This document shows positions 35,150 through 43,867 of a stretch of 64,000 nucleotides of DNA, piece after piece. The notes under the pieces are model-generated. The model ran no database searches, had not been told where the DNA came from, and saw only the letters and a list, made by a program, of their open reading frames with translations. This DNA comes from Streptomyces sp. NBC_00525. Lineage in GTDB: Bacteria; Actinomycetota; Actinomycetes; Streptomycetales; Streptomycetaceae. The DNA lies in NCBI RefSeq assembly GCF_036346595.1, contig NZ_CP107834.1, positions 1,612,001 through 1,676,000 on the forward strand, written 5' to 3'. Numbering within the stretch: the stretch's first letter is position 1; each line of letters begins with the position of its first letter. Made by a program: the position numbers and the translations under genes.

Positions 35150-35158
35150 GTACCGCCC

Positions 35159-35187
35159 ATGCTACCCGGACGACGTCAAGACGTCAG
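35159..35187 (-). promoter_or_regulatory. rnpB promoter
   Basis: On the minus strand CTGACG (35182-35187) and TAGCAT (35159-35164) are 17 bp apart; transcription from about 7 nt beyond the -10 would begin at the P1 helix. The -35 overlaps the last codon of the TetR gene. Confidence 0.65.
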
Positions 35188-35693
35188 AGGCGGCTCGACG
35201 TCAGCGCGGTGATGCCGGCTGTCCAGGCCGTGGTGACGGATTCGGGGGTGGGGAAGCGGTTGTTCAGTTCCATCATGACCATTCCGTGCGCGAAGGCCCA
35301 GGCCGCGCGGGCCGTGGCCTCGTCGTGGGAGAGGGCGCGGAAGAGGGGGGCGGCGGCGCGGTCTTCGAGGTGCTGGGGGTGTGCGCGGGACGTCGTGAGG
35401 CGGTAGAGGTGCGGGTGGGCCAGGGCGTGGGCGCGGTAGGCGGCGGCCAGGGCCGGGAACGAGCCCGGCGCCGCCGTCTCCGCCGCTTCGAGGGCCTCGG
35501 CGGTCTCCGCCAGCATCGCGTCGGCCAGCGCGTTCACCACGGACGACTTGTCCGGGAAGTGCTTGTACAGGGAGGGGGCCGTGATGCCGAGCCGCCCGGC
35601 GAGCCGGCGCATGGTCAGCGCGTCCGGGCCCTCCTGCTCCAGGAGCACACGGGCGGCGGCCAGGATCTGGTGCTGGCGGGCGCGGTCGGTCAC
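35184..35693 (-). CDS. TetR-family regulator
   Basis: A short TetR regulator (169 residues). The helix-turn-helix is LTMRRLAGRLGITAPSLYKHFPDKSSVVNAL. The ligand domain contains YRLTTSRAHPQHLE and WAFAHGMVMMELNNRFP, like the TetR C-terminal domain with the HGxxxLE motif. GTG 35693 is the start. No divergent target is evident: the RNB ribonuclease gene lies 64 bp upstream on the same strand. Confidence 0.88.
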   Translation of the reverse strand: MTDRARQHQILAAARVLLEQEGPDALTMRRLAGRLGITAPSLYKHFPDKSSVVNALADAMLAETAEALEAAETAAPGSFPALAAAYRAHALAHPHLYRLTTSRAHPQHLEDRAAAPLFRALSHDEATARAAWAFAHGMVMMELNNRFPTPESVTTAWTAGITALTSSRL

Positions 35694-35757
35694 GCCGGTC
35701 CTTCCTTCGTACGGGCGCGGGGCGCGGGGGCCGAACTCGCGATCGTACGAGACGCCG

Positions 35758-37197
35758 TCAGGCCGGGTTGAACAGGGCCTTCGCCGTGCCCGGCGCCGCC
35801 TCGGCGAGCCGGACCCGCAGCCGCTCGCCCAGCGGCAGGGGCGCGTCGCCCTCGATGCGGGCGACGATCGCCGGGTCGTCGATGTGGACGGTGCCGGTGG
35901 CCGGTTCGTTGTCCTTCACGTCCACCACGTACCCGTCGAAGACCGCGCCCACCCGGTCCTGGAGCAGCGCCGCCTCCACCAGGTCCACGGACTCCCGCTC
36001 CACCGTGTTGGCGCGCCGCGTGCCCTCCGCCATCTCCTTGGGCAGGGCCGGCAGCGCGGCGAGCACCCACTCGGGCGGGTCGCGGTCCTCGCAGGCCGCC
36101 AGGCACAGTTCGGCGGCGTACCGGTCGACCAGGCGGCGCAGCGGTGCCGTGCAGTGGGTGTAGAGGTCGGCGACGGCCGCGTGCACGGCGGGGACCGGCA
36201 GGTCGCCGCCTTCGAAGGCGGTGTAGCCGGCGCCGCGCAGCAGCGTCGTGCAGTCCTGGAGGAACGCCGCGTGGTCCGTGCGCCTCGGGTCGAGCGAGCG
36301 GACGACCTCGGCGTACGGGACGTGCTGCGGCCAGTCGATGCGCAGGGCCTCGGCGCTGCGGCGCAGCCGGGCCACCGCGCCGTCCGGCGCGACCGGCAGC
36401 GTACGCAGGATGCCGGTGCCGCTGTCCGCCATGACGCGGGCCGCCGCCATGCCGGTGAGCAGGGAGATCTGCGCGTTCCAGCCGTCCGCCGGGAGCGGGG
36501 CGCGGTACTCCAGGCCGTAGCCGCCGTCGTGCTCGGTGATCTCCTGCTCGGGCACGTTGAGGGAGATGCCGCCCCGTGCCACCTCCCGCTCCTCGCGCAG
36601 GGTGCCGATGTCCCGGAGGAGCGCCAGCGGCTCCTCGGCGGTGCCCGCGTCGATCTGCCGCTGCACGTCCGCGTAGTCGAGCCGGGCGCGGCTGCGTACG
36701 AGGGCCCGGCTCAGCCTGGTCGCCACCGCGCGGCCCTCCGGGTCCAGGTCGATCTCCCACAGGGCGGCGGGGCGGACCCGGCCGGGCAGCAGGCTCGCGG
36801 CGTCCTCGGACAGGACCTCCGGGTGCAGTGGAATCCGGCCGTCCGGGAAGTAGAGCGTGGTCACCCTGCGGTGGGCCTCGGCATCCAGCGCGCCGCCTGG
36901 GCGTACGAACGCGGCCACGTCCGCGATGGCGTACCGCACCCGGTAGCCGTGGGCGCGGCGCTCCAGGTGCATCGCCTGGTCGAGGTCCATGGCGCCGGGC
37001 GGGTCGATCGTGAGGAACGGGATGTCCGTCGCGTCGCGGTGTGCGCCGAGTTCCGGCGCGCGTACCGCGTCGTGCGCCTCGGCGAGGACACCGGCCGGGA
37101 AGTCGCCGGGCAGCGACAGTTCGGTGCGCAGCCCGCGCAGGGCCTCCCGCAGCGGGGTCCCGGCTGCGCCGGTCATACGAAGGTGACGGCGAGGCAT
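35758..37197 (-). CDS. RNB-domain (RNase II/R-like) 3'-5' exoribonuclease
   Basis: A 479-residue RNB protein. The catalytic acidic cluster is IDPPGAMDLDQAM, then AIADVAAFVRPGG and TLYFPDGRIPLHPEVLSEDAASL, and HCTAPLRRLVDRYA, all RNB hallmarks. It degrades single-stranded RNA to mononucleotides. At 479 residues it lacks the long N-terminal cold-shock domains of RNase R; only a short N-terminal part precedes the catalytic core. ATG 37197 is the best start. The 130-bp gap upstream, divergent from yaaA, shows no obvious operator. Confidence 0.92.
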   Translation of the reverse strand: MPRRHLRMTGAAGTPLREALRGLRTELSLPGDFPAGVLAEAHDAVRAPELGAHRDATDIPFLTIDPPGAMDLDQAMHLERRAHGYRVRYAIADVAAFVRPGGALDAEAHRRVTTLYFPDGRIPLHPEVLSEDAASLLPGRVRPAALWEIDLDPEGRAVATRLSRALVRSRARLDYADVQRQIDAGTAEEPLALLRDIGTLREEREVARGGISLNVPEQEITEHDGGYGLEYRAPLPADGWNAQISLLTGMAAARVMADSGTGILRTLPVAPDGAVARLRRSAEALRIDWPQHVPYAEVVRSLDPRRTDHAAFLQDCTTLLRGAGYTAFEGGDLPVPAVHAAVADLYTHCTAPLRRLVDRYAAELCLAACEDRDPPEWVLAALPALPKEMAEGTRRANTVERESVDLVEAALLQDRVGAVFDGYVVDVKDNEPATGTVHIDDPAIVARIEGDAPLPLGERLRVRLAEAAPGTAKALFNPA

Positions 37198-37327
37198 GCC
37201 CCGAGCGTAGGCCGCCACACGGACCACGGCATTCCGGAAGCCCTGGCCCCCGTACGCTGGCCAGGGGTCTCCGTGCCGACCGCACGCCGGGCGGAGCCCT
37301 TCCCCGTGCGTCAGAAGGAGAACCGTC

Positions 37328-38128
37328 GTGCTCGTGTTGTTGCCGCCCTCCGAAGGCAAGGCCGCCTCGGGGCGGGGGGCTCCCCTCAAGCCCGAGTCCC
37401 TTTCGCTGGGCGGGCTGGGCGGGGCCCGGAGCGCCGTGCTGGACGCCCTGGTGGAACTGTGCGTGGGGGACGAGGACAAGGCCCGCGAAGTGCTGGGGCT
37501 CAGCGAGGGGCTGCGGGGCGAGGTCGCGAAGAACGCCGTGCTGCGGACGGCGGGGACACGGCCGGCCGGGGAGCTGTACACCGGTGTGCTGTACGACGCG
37601 CTCGGCCTGGCCACCCTCGACCCGGCCGCCCGGCGCCTCGCCGGGAAGTCGCTGCTGGTGTTCTCCGGGCTGTGGGGCGCGGTCCGGGTGGGCGACCGGA
37701 TTCCGCCGTACCGCTGTTCGATGGGCGTGAAGCTGCCGGGCCTCGGCGCGCTCGGGGCGTTCTGGCGTACGCCGATGGCGGAGGTGATGCCGGAGGCGGC
37801 GGGCGACGGGCTCGTGCTGGATCTGCGTTCGTCCGCGTACGCGGCGGCGTGGAAGCCCAAGGGCGCGGTCGCGGAGCGAACGGCGAGCGTCCGGGTGCTG
37901 CACGCGCAGCTGGTGGACGGGGTGGAGAAGCGGTCCGTGGTCAGCCACTTCAACAAGGCCACCAAGGGCCGCATCGTGCGGGACCTGCTGCTCGCGGGGG
38001 CCCGGCCGGCCCGTCCGGCCGAGCTGGTGACGGTCCTGCGGGACCTGGGTTACGTCGTCGAGGCGGCGGAGCCCGCCCGGCCGGGGCGGCCGTGGCAGCT
38101 CGACGTGGTGGTCACGGAGATCCACTGA
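37328..38128 (+). CDS. yaaA: YaaA-family peroxide-stress protein
   Basis: A 266-residue YaaA/DUF328 protein. In E. coli YaaA lowers free intracellular iron during H2O2 stress. Family blocks are LLPPSEGKA at the N-terminus, ELYTGVLYDALG, LVFSGLWGAVR and SVVSHFNKATKGRIVRDLL. GTG 37328 follows AGAAGGAGA. It is an attractive partner for the iron island, though 22 kb away. Confidence 0.9.
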   Translation: MLVLLPPSEGKAASGRGAPLKPESLSLGGLGGARSAVLDALVELCVGDEDKAREVLGLSEGLRGEVAKNAVLRTAGTRPAGELYTGVLYDALGLATLDPAARRLAGKSLLVFSGLWGAVRVGDRIPPYRCSMGVKLPGLGALGAFWRTPMAEVMPEAAGDGLVLDLRSSAYAAAWKPKGAVAERTASVRVLHAQLVDGVEKRSVVSHFNKATKGRIVRDLLLAGARPARPAELVTVLRDLGYVVEAAEPARPGRPWQLDVVVTEIH

Positions 38129-38145
38129 GCGGACACCGCACTGGC

Positions 38146-38162
38146 GTTGCACAGGACGCAAC
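38146..38162 (+). promoter_or_regulatory. inverted repeat upstream of eda
   Basis: GTTGC (38146-38150) and GCAAC (38158-38162) flank 7 bp, with another TTGCG 7 bp further on. It resembles Lrp/AsnC-type TTGC..GCAA sites and lies 40 bp before the eda start. The arms are short, so this is only a hint. Confidence 0.3.
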
Positions 38163-38202
38163 AGTCATTGCGTGCTGCGCCGTGCGCGGGCAGGATGGGC
38201 GC

Positions 38203-38835
38203 ATGATCTCCTCCGTGCCGGACTCCGTGCTGGACCTCGCCCCCGTCGTGCCCGTCGTCGTCCTGGAGGACGCGGCCGACGCGGTCCCGCTGGCCAGGGC
38301 CCTGGTCGCGGGCGGGCTCCCGGCGATCGAGGTGACCCTGCGCACCGCCGCCGCCCCGGACGCGATCCGGGCGATCGCGGCGGAGGTCCCGGACGCGGTC
38401 GTCGGGGCCGGCACGGTCATCTCGGCGCGCGATGTCGCGGACACGGTGGCGGCGGGGGCCCGGTTCCTGGTCAGTCCGGGCTGGACGGAATCGCTGCTGG
38501 AGGCGATGAAGGGGTCCGGGCTGCCGTTCCTGCCGGGTGTCTCGACCACCTCCGAGGTGGTCGCGCTGCTGGAGCGCGGCGTCACCGAGATGAAGTTCTT
38601 CCCGGCCGAGGCGGCGGGCGGCACCGCCTATCTCAAGGCCCTCTCCGCCCCGCTCCCCCGGGCCCGGTTCTGCCCGACCGGCGGCATCTCGCCCGCGTCC
38701 GCGCCCGCGTACCTGGCGCTGCCCAACGTCGGCTGCGTGGGCGGCAGCTGGATGGTCCCCGCGGACGCGATCGCGGCCGGCGACTGGGGCCGGGTGGAGC
38801 GTCTCGCCGCCGAGGCCGCGGCGCTGGGGGCCTGA
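38203..38835 (+). CDS. eda: KDPG/KHG aldolase (2-keto-3-deoxy-6-phosphogluconate aldolase)
   Basis: A 210-residue class I aldolase cleaving KDPG (or hydroxyoxoglutarate) to pyruvate plus an aldehyde. The catalytic Glu is in AIEVTLRT, GAGTV is VVGAGTVIS, the Schiff-base Lys is in EMKFFPAEA, and the phosphate loop is PTGGIS. No edd or sugar kinase gene is adjacent, so it probably serves a dispersed Entner-Doudoroff, uronate or hydroxyproline route. Confidence 0.93.
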   Translation: MISSVPDSVLDLAPVVPVVVLEDAADAVPLARALVAGGLPAIEVTLRTAAAPDAIRAIAAEVPDAVVGAGTVISARDVADTVAAGARFLVSPGWTESLLEAMKGSGLPFLPGVSTTSEVVALLERGVTEMKFFPAEAAGGTAYLKALSAPLPRARFCPTGGISPASAPAYLALPNVGCVGGSWMVPADAIAAGDWGRVERLAAEAAALGA

Positions 38836-38992
38836 GCGCGTCCGCGCCGGCCGGAATCTCGTACACCGGTCGAATCCCCGTACAGCACATGCATGCTCGC
38901 CGGTATTCGGGGCACGACCTCTGTAGGGGACGTCACCCGCACGCCGGGTCACCCGGGTTCCGACAGGTAATCCCCCGACCGGCCGGAACCGC

Positions 38993-39032
38993 CTCGGCCC
39001 CACCGGCCCTCCCCCCGGCCGGTGGGGCCGAG
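38993..39032. terminator. bidirectional terminator between eda and the RNase H fusion
   Basis: A perfect 16-bp stem (CTCGGCCCCACCGGCC at 38993-39008, complement at 39017-39032) with an 8-nt C-rich loop between convergent genes. The region 38836-38992 ahead of it shows no gene. Confidence 0.8.
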
Positions 39033-39048
39033 TGCCGTCCGGGCGCGG

Positions 39049-40254
39049 TCAGCCCGCCAGGTGGGACGTGTCGTTCAGGAGGCGTACGGAGGCGTTGCCG
39101 TCCGCGTAGTACGCCACCGTCGAGACGGACGCCGCCGACAGCTCCATCCGGAACAACGCCTCCGGGGGCGCGCCCAGGGCCAGCCGGACCAGCGTCTTGA
39201 TCGGCGTGACGTGCGTGACGACGAGGACCGTGCGCCCCGCGTAACGCGTGACGAGGCGGTCGCGGGCGTCCGCCACCCGCCGGGCGACCTCGGCGAAGCT
39301 CTCGCCGCCGCCGGAGGGGGCCGCGTCCGGGGAGGCGAGCCAGGCGTCCAGCTCGGGGCCGTACCGCTCCTTCACCTCGCCGAAGGTGAGCCCTTCCCAG
39401 GCCCCGAAGTCCGTTTCGCGCAGCCCGTCCTCGATCCGCACCTCCAGGCCCAGCCGGTCCGCGACCGCGCCGGCCGTCTCGCGGCAGCGGCGCAGCGGGG
39501 AGCTGACGATGTCCTGGACGGTGCCGCGCGCGGCGAAGGCGGCCGCCGCGTGGGCGGCCTGTTCGCGGCCGGCGGCGGAGAGGACGGGATCGGTGCCGCC
39601 GCTGCCGGAGAACCGCTTCTGCGGGGTGAGGGCCGTCTCGCCGTGCCGCAGCAGGACGAGGGTGGCGGGGGCGCCCAGGTCCGGGGCGGAGCCCCAGCCC
39701 ACCTGCGGGGTGACGGGGTCGGACGGGGCCGGCGCGCCGGGGAGCGGAGGCACGGCCACCGGGGTGTGCGGGGCGTCCGGGGCGGCCGTGGAGGCGGCCG
39801 GGTCCCACGGGACACCGCGCCGGCCCGCGTCCATCGCCTCGTTGGCCAGCCGGTCGGCGTACCGGTTCCGCTCGCGCGGAATCCACTCGTAGGTGACGGC
39901 CGCGCCCGGCAGTACGCCCGCGGCCTCGGCCGCCAGGGGTTTCAGGTCCGGGTGCTTGATCTTCCAGCGGCCGGACATCTGCTCCACGACCAGCTTGGAG
40001 TCCATCCGGACGTGCACCGCGGCGTCGGACGGCCCGGTGCCGTCCGGGAGCAGGGACCGCACGGCGCGCAGGCCGGCGACCAGGCCCCGGTACTCGGCGA
40101 CGTTGTTGGTCACGACGCCGAGGTACTCGGCGGCCTCGGCCAGCGTCTCGCCGGTGTCCGGGTCGATGACGACCGCGCCGTAGCCGGCGGGGCCCGGATT
40201 GCCCCGTGAGCCGCCGTCGGCCTCGACGACGAACCGGCGCGGCCGCTCCACCAC
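39049..40254 (-). CDS. RNase H / phosphoglycerate-mutase-type phosphatase fusion
   Basis: A 401-residue two-domain protein like mycobacterial Rv2228c. The N-terminal type I RNase H-like domain starts FVVEADGGSRGNPGPAGYGA with catalytic Asp, Glu in NVAEYRG and Asp in RMDSKLV; it cleaves RNA in RNA-DNA hybrids. A Pro/Ala linker follows. The C-terminal histidine phosphatase starts LVLLRHGETALT with catalytic His and RRCRETA, and ends in VTHVTPI; in Rv2228c it acts as a CobC-like alpha-ribazole phosphatase. The start is GTG 40254 (or 40251), overlapping the zinc-ribbon gene's TAG by one base. Confidence 0.93.
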   Translation of the reverse strand: MVERPRRFVVEADGGSRGNPGPAGYGAVVIDPDTGETLAEAAEYLGVVTNNVAEYRGLVAGLRAVRSLLPDGTGPSDAAVHVRMDSKLVVEQMSGRWKIKHPDLKPLAAEAAGVLPGAAVTYEWIPRERNRYADRLANEAMDAGRRGVPWDPAASTAAPDAPHTPVAVPPLPGAPAPSDPVTPQVGWGSAPDLGAPATLVLLRHGETALTPQKRFSGSGGTDPVLSAAGREQAAHAAAAFAARGTVQDIVSSPLRRCRETAGAVADRLGLEVRIEDGLRETDFGAWEGLTFGEVKERYGPELDAWLASPDAAPSGGGESFAEVARRVADARDRLVTRYAGRTVLVVTHVTPIKTLVRLALGAPPEALFRMELSAASVSTVAYYADGNASVRLLNDTSHLAG

Positions 40255-40997
40255 TACAGGCCCGAGTCGGCGGTGCGGACGAGGATGCGGCGGCAGTTCT
40301 CGCAGCGCAGGACCGCGTCCGGGGCGGCCGCCTTCACGTCGTTGATCTCGGTGATGTTGAGCTCCAGGCGGCAGCCCTCGCAGCGGCGCTGGTAGAGGCG
40401 GGCGGCGCCCACCCCGCCCTGCTGGGTGCGGAGCTTGTCGTACAGCTTGAGCAGGTCGGCGGGGACCGAACCGGCGACGACCTCGCGCTCCTTGGTGACC
40501 GTGGCGGCCTCCGCGTCCAGCTCCTGCGTGGCGGTGTCGCGGCGGGCGGTGGCGTCGTCGACCTTGGCCTGCACGGCGGCGACCCGGTCCGTCAGCTCGG
40601 AGACCCGCTCCTGGGCGGACTCGCGGCGCTCCATGACCTCCAGGACGATGTCCTCCAGGTCGCCCTGGCGCTTGGCGAGCGAGGTGATCTCGCGCTGGAG
40701 GCTCTCCAGGTCCTTCGGCGAGGTGACCGCGCCGGAGTCCAGGCGCTGCTGGTCGCGGGCGGCGCGCTGGCGGACCTGGTCTACGTCCTGCTCCGCCTTG
40801 GTCTGCTCGCGGGCGGTGTCGCTCTCCTCGGTGGTCGCGGCGACCAGCAGGGCGCGGTGCTGGGCGAGGTCGGCCGTCAGCGACTCGATCTCGGCGTGCT
40901 CGGGCAGGGACTTGCGGCGGTGCGCGAGCTGGGAGAGGCGCTGGTCGAGCGCCTGGACGTCGAGAAGTCGGATCTGATCGGCGGGCGCGGCGTTCAG
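40254..40997 (-). CDS. coiled-coil zinc-ribbon protein, CTG start
   Basis: A 247-residue cytosolic protein: a long coiled coil (about 30-180, heptads such as QRLSQLAHRRKSLPEHAEIE) and a C-terminal C4 zinc ribbon, RRCEGCRLELN then RCENCRRILV. It belongs to the C4-type zinc-ribbon family seen between Nif3 and RNase H genes in actinobacteria and may bind nucleic acid. No ATG, GTG or TTG occurs in the first 29 codons. CTG 40997-40995 overlaps the upstream TGA (CTGA) and has GGAG 7 nt upstream, so CTG is the best start. Confidence 0.9.
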   Translation of the reverse strand: MNAAPADQIRLLDVQALDQRLSQLAHRRKSLPEHAEIESLTADLAQHRALLVAATTEESDTAREQTKAEQDVDQVRQRAARDQQRLDSGAVTSPKDLESLQREITSLAKRQGDLEDIVLEVMERRESAQERVSELTDRVAAVQAKVDDATARRDTATQELDAEAATVTKEREVVAGSVPADLLKLYDKLRTQQGGVGAARLYQRRCEGCRLELNITEINDVKAAAPDAVLRCENCRRILVRTADSGL

Positions 40998-41830
40998 TTG
41001 GGGGCTCCAGAAGAGTGGTGGGCGGTCCAGGGGTCGGTGACCTGCTTCGAGACGTGGACCCGGAGGTCCCATCCGAGGCGGTCGGAAATCGCTTCGAGCT
41101 GTGCGGCGGCCTGTGCGCACCACGGCCACTCGGTGGCCCAGTGCGCGGCGTCGACGAGGCCGAGCGGTGAGTGCTGGGTGGCCTCGGAGGCCGGGTGGTG
41201 GCGCAGGTCGGCGGTGAGGAAGGCGTCCACACCGGCGGCGCGCACCGCGTCGAAGAGGCTGTCGCCCGATCCGCCGCTGACGGCGACGGTGCGCACGGTC
41301 GCCGCCGGGTCGCCCGCGAGGCGGATGCCCTGCGCGGTGGCGGGCAGCCGGGCCGCGGCGCGGGCGGCGAACGCGCCCAGCGTCTCGGGGTGGTCGAGCA
41401 CGCAGACGCGGCCGAGGCCGCGGCGCCCCTCCGGGTCGCCCGGGTCCGGGACGAGGGGGCGTTCGACGCGCAGGTCGAGGGCCGCGGCGAGGGCGTCGGA
41501 GACACCGGGGTCGGCGGTGTCGGCGTTGGTGTGGGCGACGTGCAGCGCGACGCCCTGCCGGATGAGGGTGTGCACGACCCGGCCCTTGAACGTGTCGGCC
41601 GCGACCGTCGTCGTCCCGCGCAGATAGAGCGGGTGGTGGGTGACGATCAGCTGGGCGCCCAGCCGGACCGCTTCCTCGGCGATCTCCCGCACGGGGTCCA
41701 CGGCGAACAGCACGCGGTGGACCTCGGCGTCCGGATCACCGCAGACGGTGCCGACCGCGTCCCATCCTTCGGCCCGCTCGGGCGGCCAGAGGGCGTCGAG
41801 CTCGGAGATGACATCAGACAGACGGGGCAC
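40994..41830 (-). CDS. Nif3-like dinuclear metal centre protein
   Basis: A 278-residue NIF3/YqfO-family protein. Metal ligands: IVTHHPLYL, VAHTNADTADPGVSDALA and the C-terminal HWATEWPWC region. Some members are annotated GTP cyclohydrolase I type 2, but the cellular role is unsettled. GTG 41830 gives VPRLSDVISELDALWPPERAEGWD, the family start; no strong ribosome site is visible. It is first in the three-gene operon with the zinc-ribbon and RNase H genes. Confidence 0.92.
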   Translation of the reverse strand: MPRLSDVISELDALWPPERAEGWDAVGTVCGDPDAEVHRVLFAVDPVREIAEEAVRLGAQLIVTHHPLYLRGTTTVAADTFKGRVVHTLIRQGVALHVAHTNADTADPGVSDALAAALDLRVERPLVPDPGDPEGRRGLGRVCVLDHPETLGAFAARAAARLPATAQGIRLAGDPAATVRTVAVSGGSGDSLFDAVRAAGVDAFLTADLRHHPASEATQHSPLGLVDAAHWATEWPWCAQAAAQLEAISDRLGWDLRVHVSKQVTDPWTAHHSSGAPN

Positions 41831-42030
41831 GGAGCAAAGGCTACCTGCCCGGCGCACCCCCGGAAGCCCCGGGGAACGGGCCGCCCGACGGCACCCGTCC
41901 GCGCAGCACACCCGCGCTCGCGGGCACAGCGGAATCCGACCATCACCACCCTTATGTGTGAAGTGGGGGGTCTCGTGTTGTTCGGCTGGAAGTGCGAAAA
42001 CTAGCTTCGGTGGCCGGAGGTAATGAGTCG

Positions 42031-43479
42031 ATGACTGCCTGTGCCATCAAAGAGGGGTCCACGACGGGGGCCGGTGCGGGGGCCGGCGGGCCCAAGTGGG
42101 TCCGCGTGGAGACGAAGCCGGCGGCCGGTGCCCGCGCGCGGGCCGCCTCCCCGGTGGCCGGAGTCGTCCCGGTCGCCCCCGCGCCCGCCCTCTCGCCCGT
42201 CGCGGTCCCGGTGCCGGGCCGCGCCACCGAGTGGGCGCTCGCCCCGGCCGGGCCGGGGAAGTGGACGCTCGCGGCGCCCGGCCGGGCGGAGCGCCCCGGC
42301 ACGGAGGCCGTACCCGCCGCGCCGGTCGGCCGGGCCCCCGCCGTCGAGCGCCCGGCCGAAACGGTCCTGCCGCCGTTCGTGCTCGCCGGGGACGGGGCGT
42401 ACGGGGCGCGGCTCGCCGTCGCCTCCGTGGCCGGGGGCGAGGGTGCCCGGTTCGTCGAGCGGTGGACGCTGGACGGGCCCGAGCCGTACGCCGTGCCGCT
42501 GCCCACCGACCAGCCGGAGGAGGCGGAGGCGCAGGTGCTGCCGCTGGCCGACGGGCGGGTGCTGATCCGGCGCCGGGTCGCGGAGCGGCACACCTTCTCG
42601 CTGCTCTATCCGACCGGGCCCGGCACCGGCGAGGTGCTGCTCGGGTCCGTCGAGCGCGACGCGCTGACCCTGCTGCCGCCGTCCCCGGACGGGGTGAGCG
42701 CCTACGCGCTGTCGGCCGGTGCGTACTCCACGGGCCTGTGGCGGGTGGCGGGCGGGCCGGGCGGGCCCGAGCACCTCGCGGATCTGCCGGGCCGCTGCTC
42801 CGGCGGGGTCTGGCTGGACCGGGACGGCCGGCTGCTCGCCCTGGACCGGGAACCGGCGGGCGGCGGCCCGGTGAAGACGGTCGCCGTGGACCTGGATCGG
42901 GACGCCGGGATGACGCCGCTGCTCCAGATCGCGCCGGAGAGCGACGACCGGCTGCTGCTCGCCGATCCGGACAGCGGTCTGCTGCTGATCCGCTCGGACG
43001 CGCCCGGACACGCCCGGCTCGGCTGGGGGGTGCTCGGCAGCAGCCTGCCGGTGCGCTTCCCGGAGTGCCTGCGGCTGCCGGGCCGCACGGTGACGCCGTT
43101 CGCCGTGCAGCCGGGGCAGCCGCTGATGCCGGAGAGCTGCGCGGTGGCGCTGCGGATCGACGGCGCGGAGGGGGCCTGGATCGGTCTGTGGCGTCCGTCC
43201 GGCCGCCGGTTGCATCAGGTCGCGGCGCCCGCCGGCTGGCTGGGCGGCAGCGGGGTGTGGTCGCGCGACGGGGTGCTGAAGCTGCCGTACGCGGACGGGG
43301 AGACGGCCTGCGCGGTGGCGCTCCTGGAGATGCCGGAGGACACGGAACGGCTGCCCGGAGGAAGTCGTAGGCAACCTTCCGGCGCGCCGGTTCCTCTTCC
43401 CGCGTGTACCCCGGTTCCCTTGGGGCAGGCGCCCCTGGTGGGGTGCACGAGCTCTAAGCTTGGGCCCGGGCTCACGTAA
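42031..43479 (+). CDS. hypothetical protein, probable beta-propeller
   Basis: A 482-residue soluble protein. After an Ala/Pro/Val-rich low-complexity N-terminus (about 1-110) it has repeating short strands with WD/YD-like turns (DGRVLIRRRVAERHTFSLLY, GLWRVAGGPGGPEHLADLPG, GLWRPSGRRLHQVA), suggesting a six- or seven-bladed propeller. No signal peptide or catalytic motif. GGAGGT at 42016-42021 sets ATG 42031. The last 40 residues (from GGSRRQPSG) are low-complexity and may be an extension. I do not recognise a family function. Confidence 0.7.
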   Translation: MTACAIKEGSTTGAGAGAGGPKWVRVETKPAAGARARAASPVAGVVPVAPAPALSPVAVPVPGRATEWALAPAGPGKWTLAAPGRAERPGTEAVPAAPVGRAPAVERPAETVLPPFVLAGDGAYGARLAVASVAGGEGARFVERWTLDGPEPYAVPLPTDQPEEAEAQVLPLADGRVLIRRRVAERHTFSLLYPTGPGTGEVLLGSVERDALTLLPPSPDGVSAYALSAGAYSTGLWRVAGGPGGPEHLADLPGRCSGGVWLDRDGRLLALDREPAGGGPVKTVAVDLDRDAGMTPLLQIAPESDDRLLLADPDSGLLLIRSDAPGHARLGWGVLGSSLPVRFPECLRLPGRTVTPFAVQPGQPLMPESCAVALRIDGAEGAWIGLWRPSGRRLHQVAAPAGWLGGSGVWSRDGVLKLPYADGETACAVALLEMPEDTERLPGGSRRQPSGAPVPLPACTPVPLGQAPLVGCTSSKLGPGLT

Positions 43480-43488
43480 CCGTGCATT

Positions 43489-43501
43489 CGGTCACTGACC
43501 G
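43489..43501. promoter_or_regulatory. 13-bp palindrome upstream of the small peptide gene
   Basis: CGGTCACTGACCG is a perfect inverted repeat just past the beta-propeller stop, about 80 bp before the small peptide gene. A TTGACA (43538-43543) lies after it but no good -10 follows at 16-18 bp. Confidence 0.3.
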
Positions 43502-43578
43502 TGGCCTTTCCCGGATGGCGGTGGCGTGACGCTCCGGTTGACACACACGTAAGCGATCACAACGGGGTGACTTCCCAC

Positions 43579-43755
43579 ATGTCTGAAGCCCACACCGACA
43601 CGACCCTGACGCACCCGCCGGTGGCGGACGCGCCGCGGGCCGACGCCGGCGGCTCCGGAAAGCACCGAGGGGGTGTGGCGACGGAGGAATCGGCGGATCG
43701 GCCGGCCGGACGCCACCGCCGCCCTGCGGAGGAAGGCGGCGCGGCGGCGGCCTGA
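43579..43755 (+). CDS. small acidic/histidine-arginine peptide (58 aa)
   Basis: A 58-residue hydrophilic peptide with no fold recognised: an acidic Thr/His start (MSEAHTDTTLTHPP), a GGSGKHRGG turn, then GRHRRPAEEGG. The motif of short Pro/His/Arg proteins of this type recurs in Streptomyces. It has its own probable terminator. Support: start ATG 43579, coding bias, a terminator right after. Function unknown; it could also be spurious. Confidence 0.45.
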   Translation: MSEAHTDTTLTHPPVADAPRADAGGSGKHRGGVATEESADRPAGRHRRPAEEGGAAAA

Positions 43756-43783
43756 CCGCCGCGCGGTAATCGAGGAGGGGGAC

Positions 43784-43830
43784 GCGGTGCCCCTGCCGCC
43801 CGTGACGCCCACGGCCGGCAGGGGCACCGC
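43784..43830 (+). terminator. terminator before the ABC operon
   Basis: A perfect 15-bp inverted repeat (GCGGTGCCCCTGCCG at 43784-43798, complement at 43816-43830) with a 17-nt loop, followed by TCTGTT. Confidence 0.7.
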
Positions 43831-43867
43831 TCTGTTCCCGCGTCCCCGCCACCTCGCGTACGGCCGG

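Noticed and set aside
34656..35150. Open frames inside the RNase P RNA region
   Set aside because: The sequence has the universal RNase P core and paired ends; codon-like frames there are accidental.
43538..43570. TTGACA at 43538 as a promoter for the small peptide gene
   Set aside because: No recognisable -10 hexamer follows at 16-18 bp, so it was mentioned only as context.
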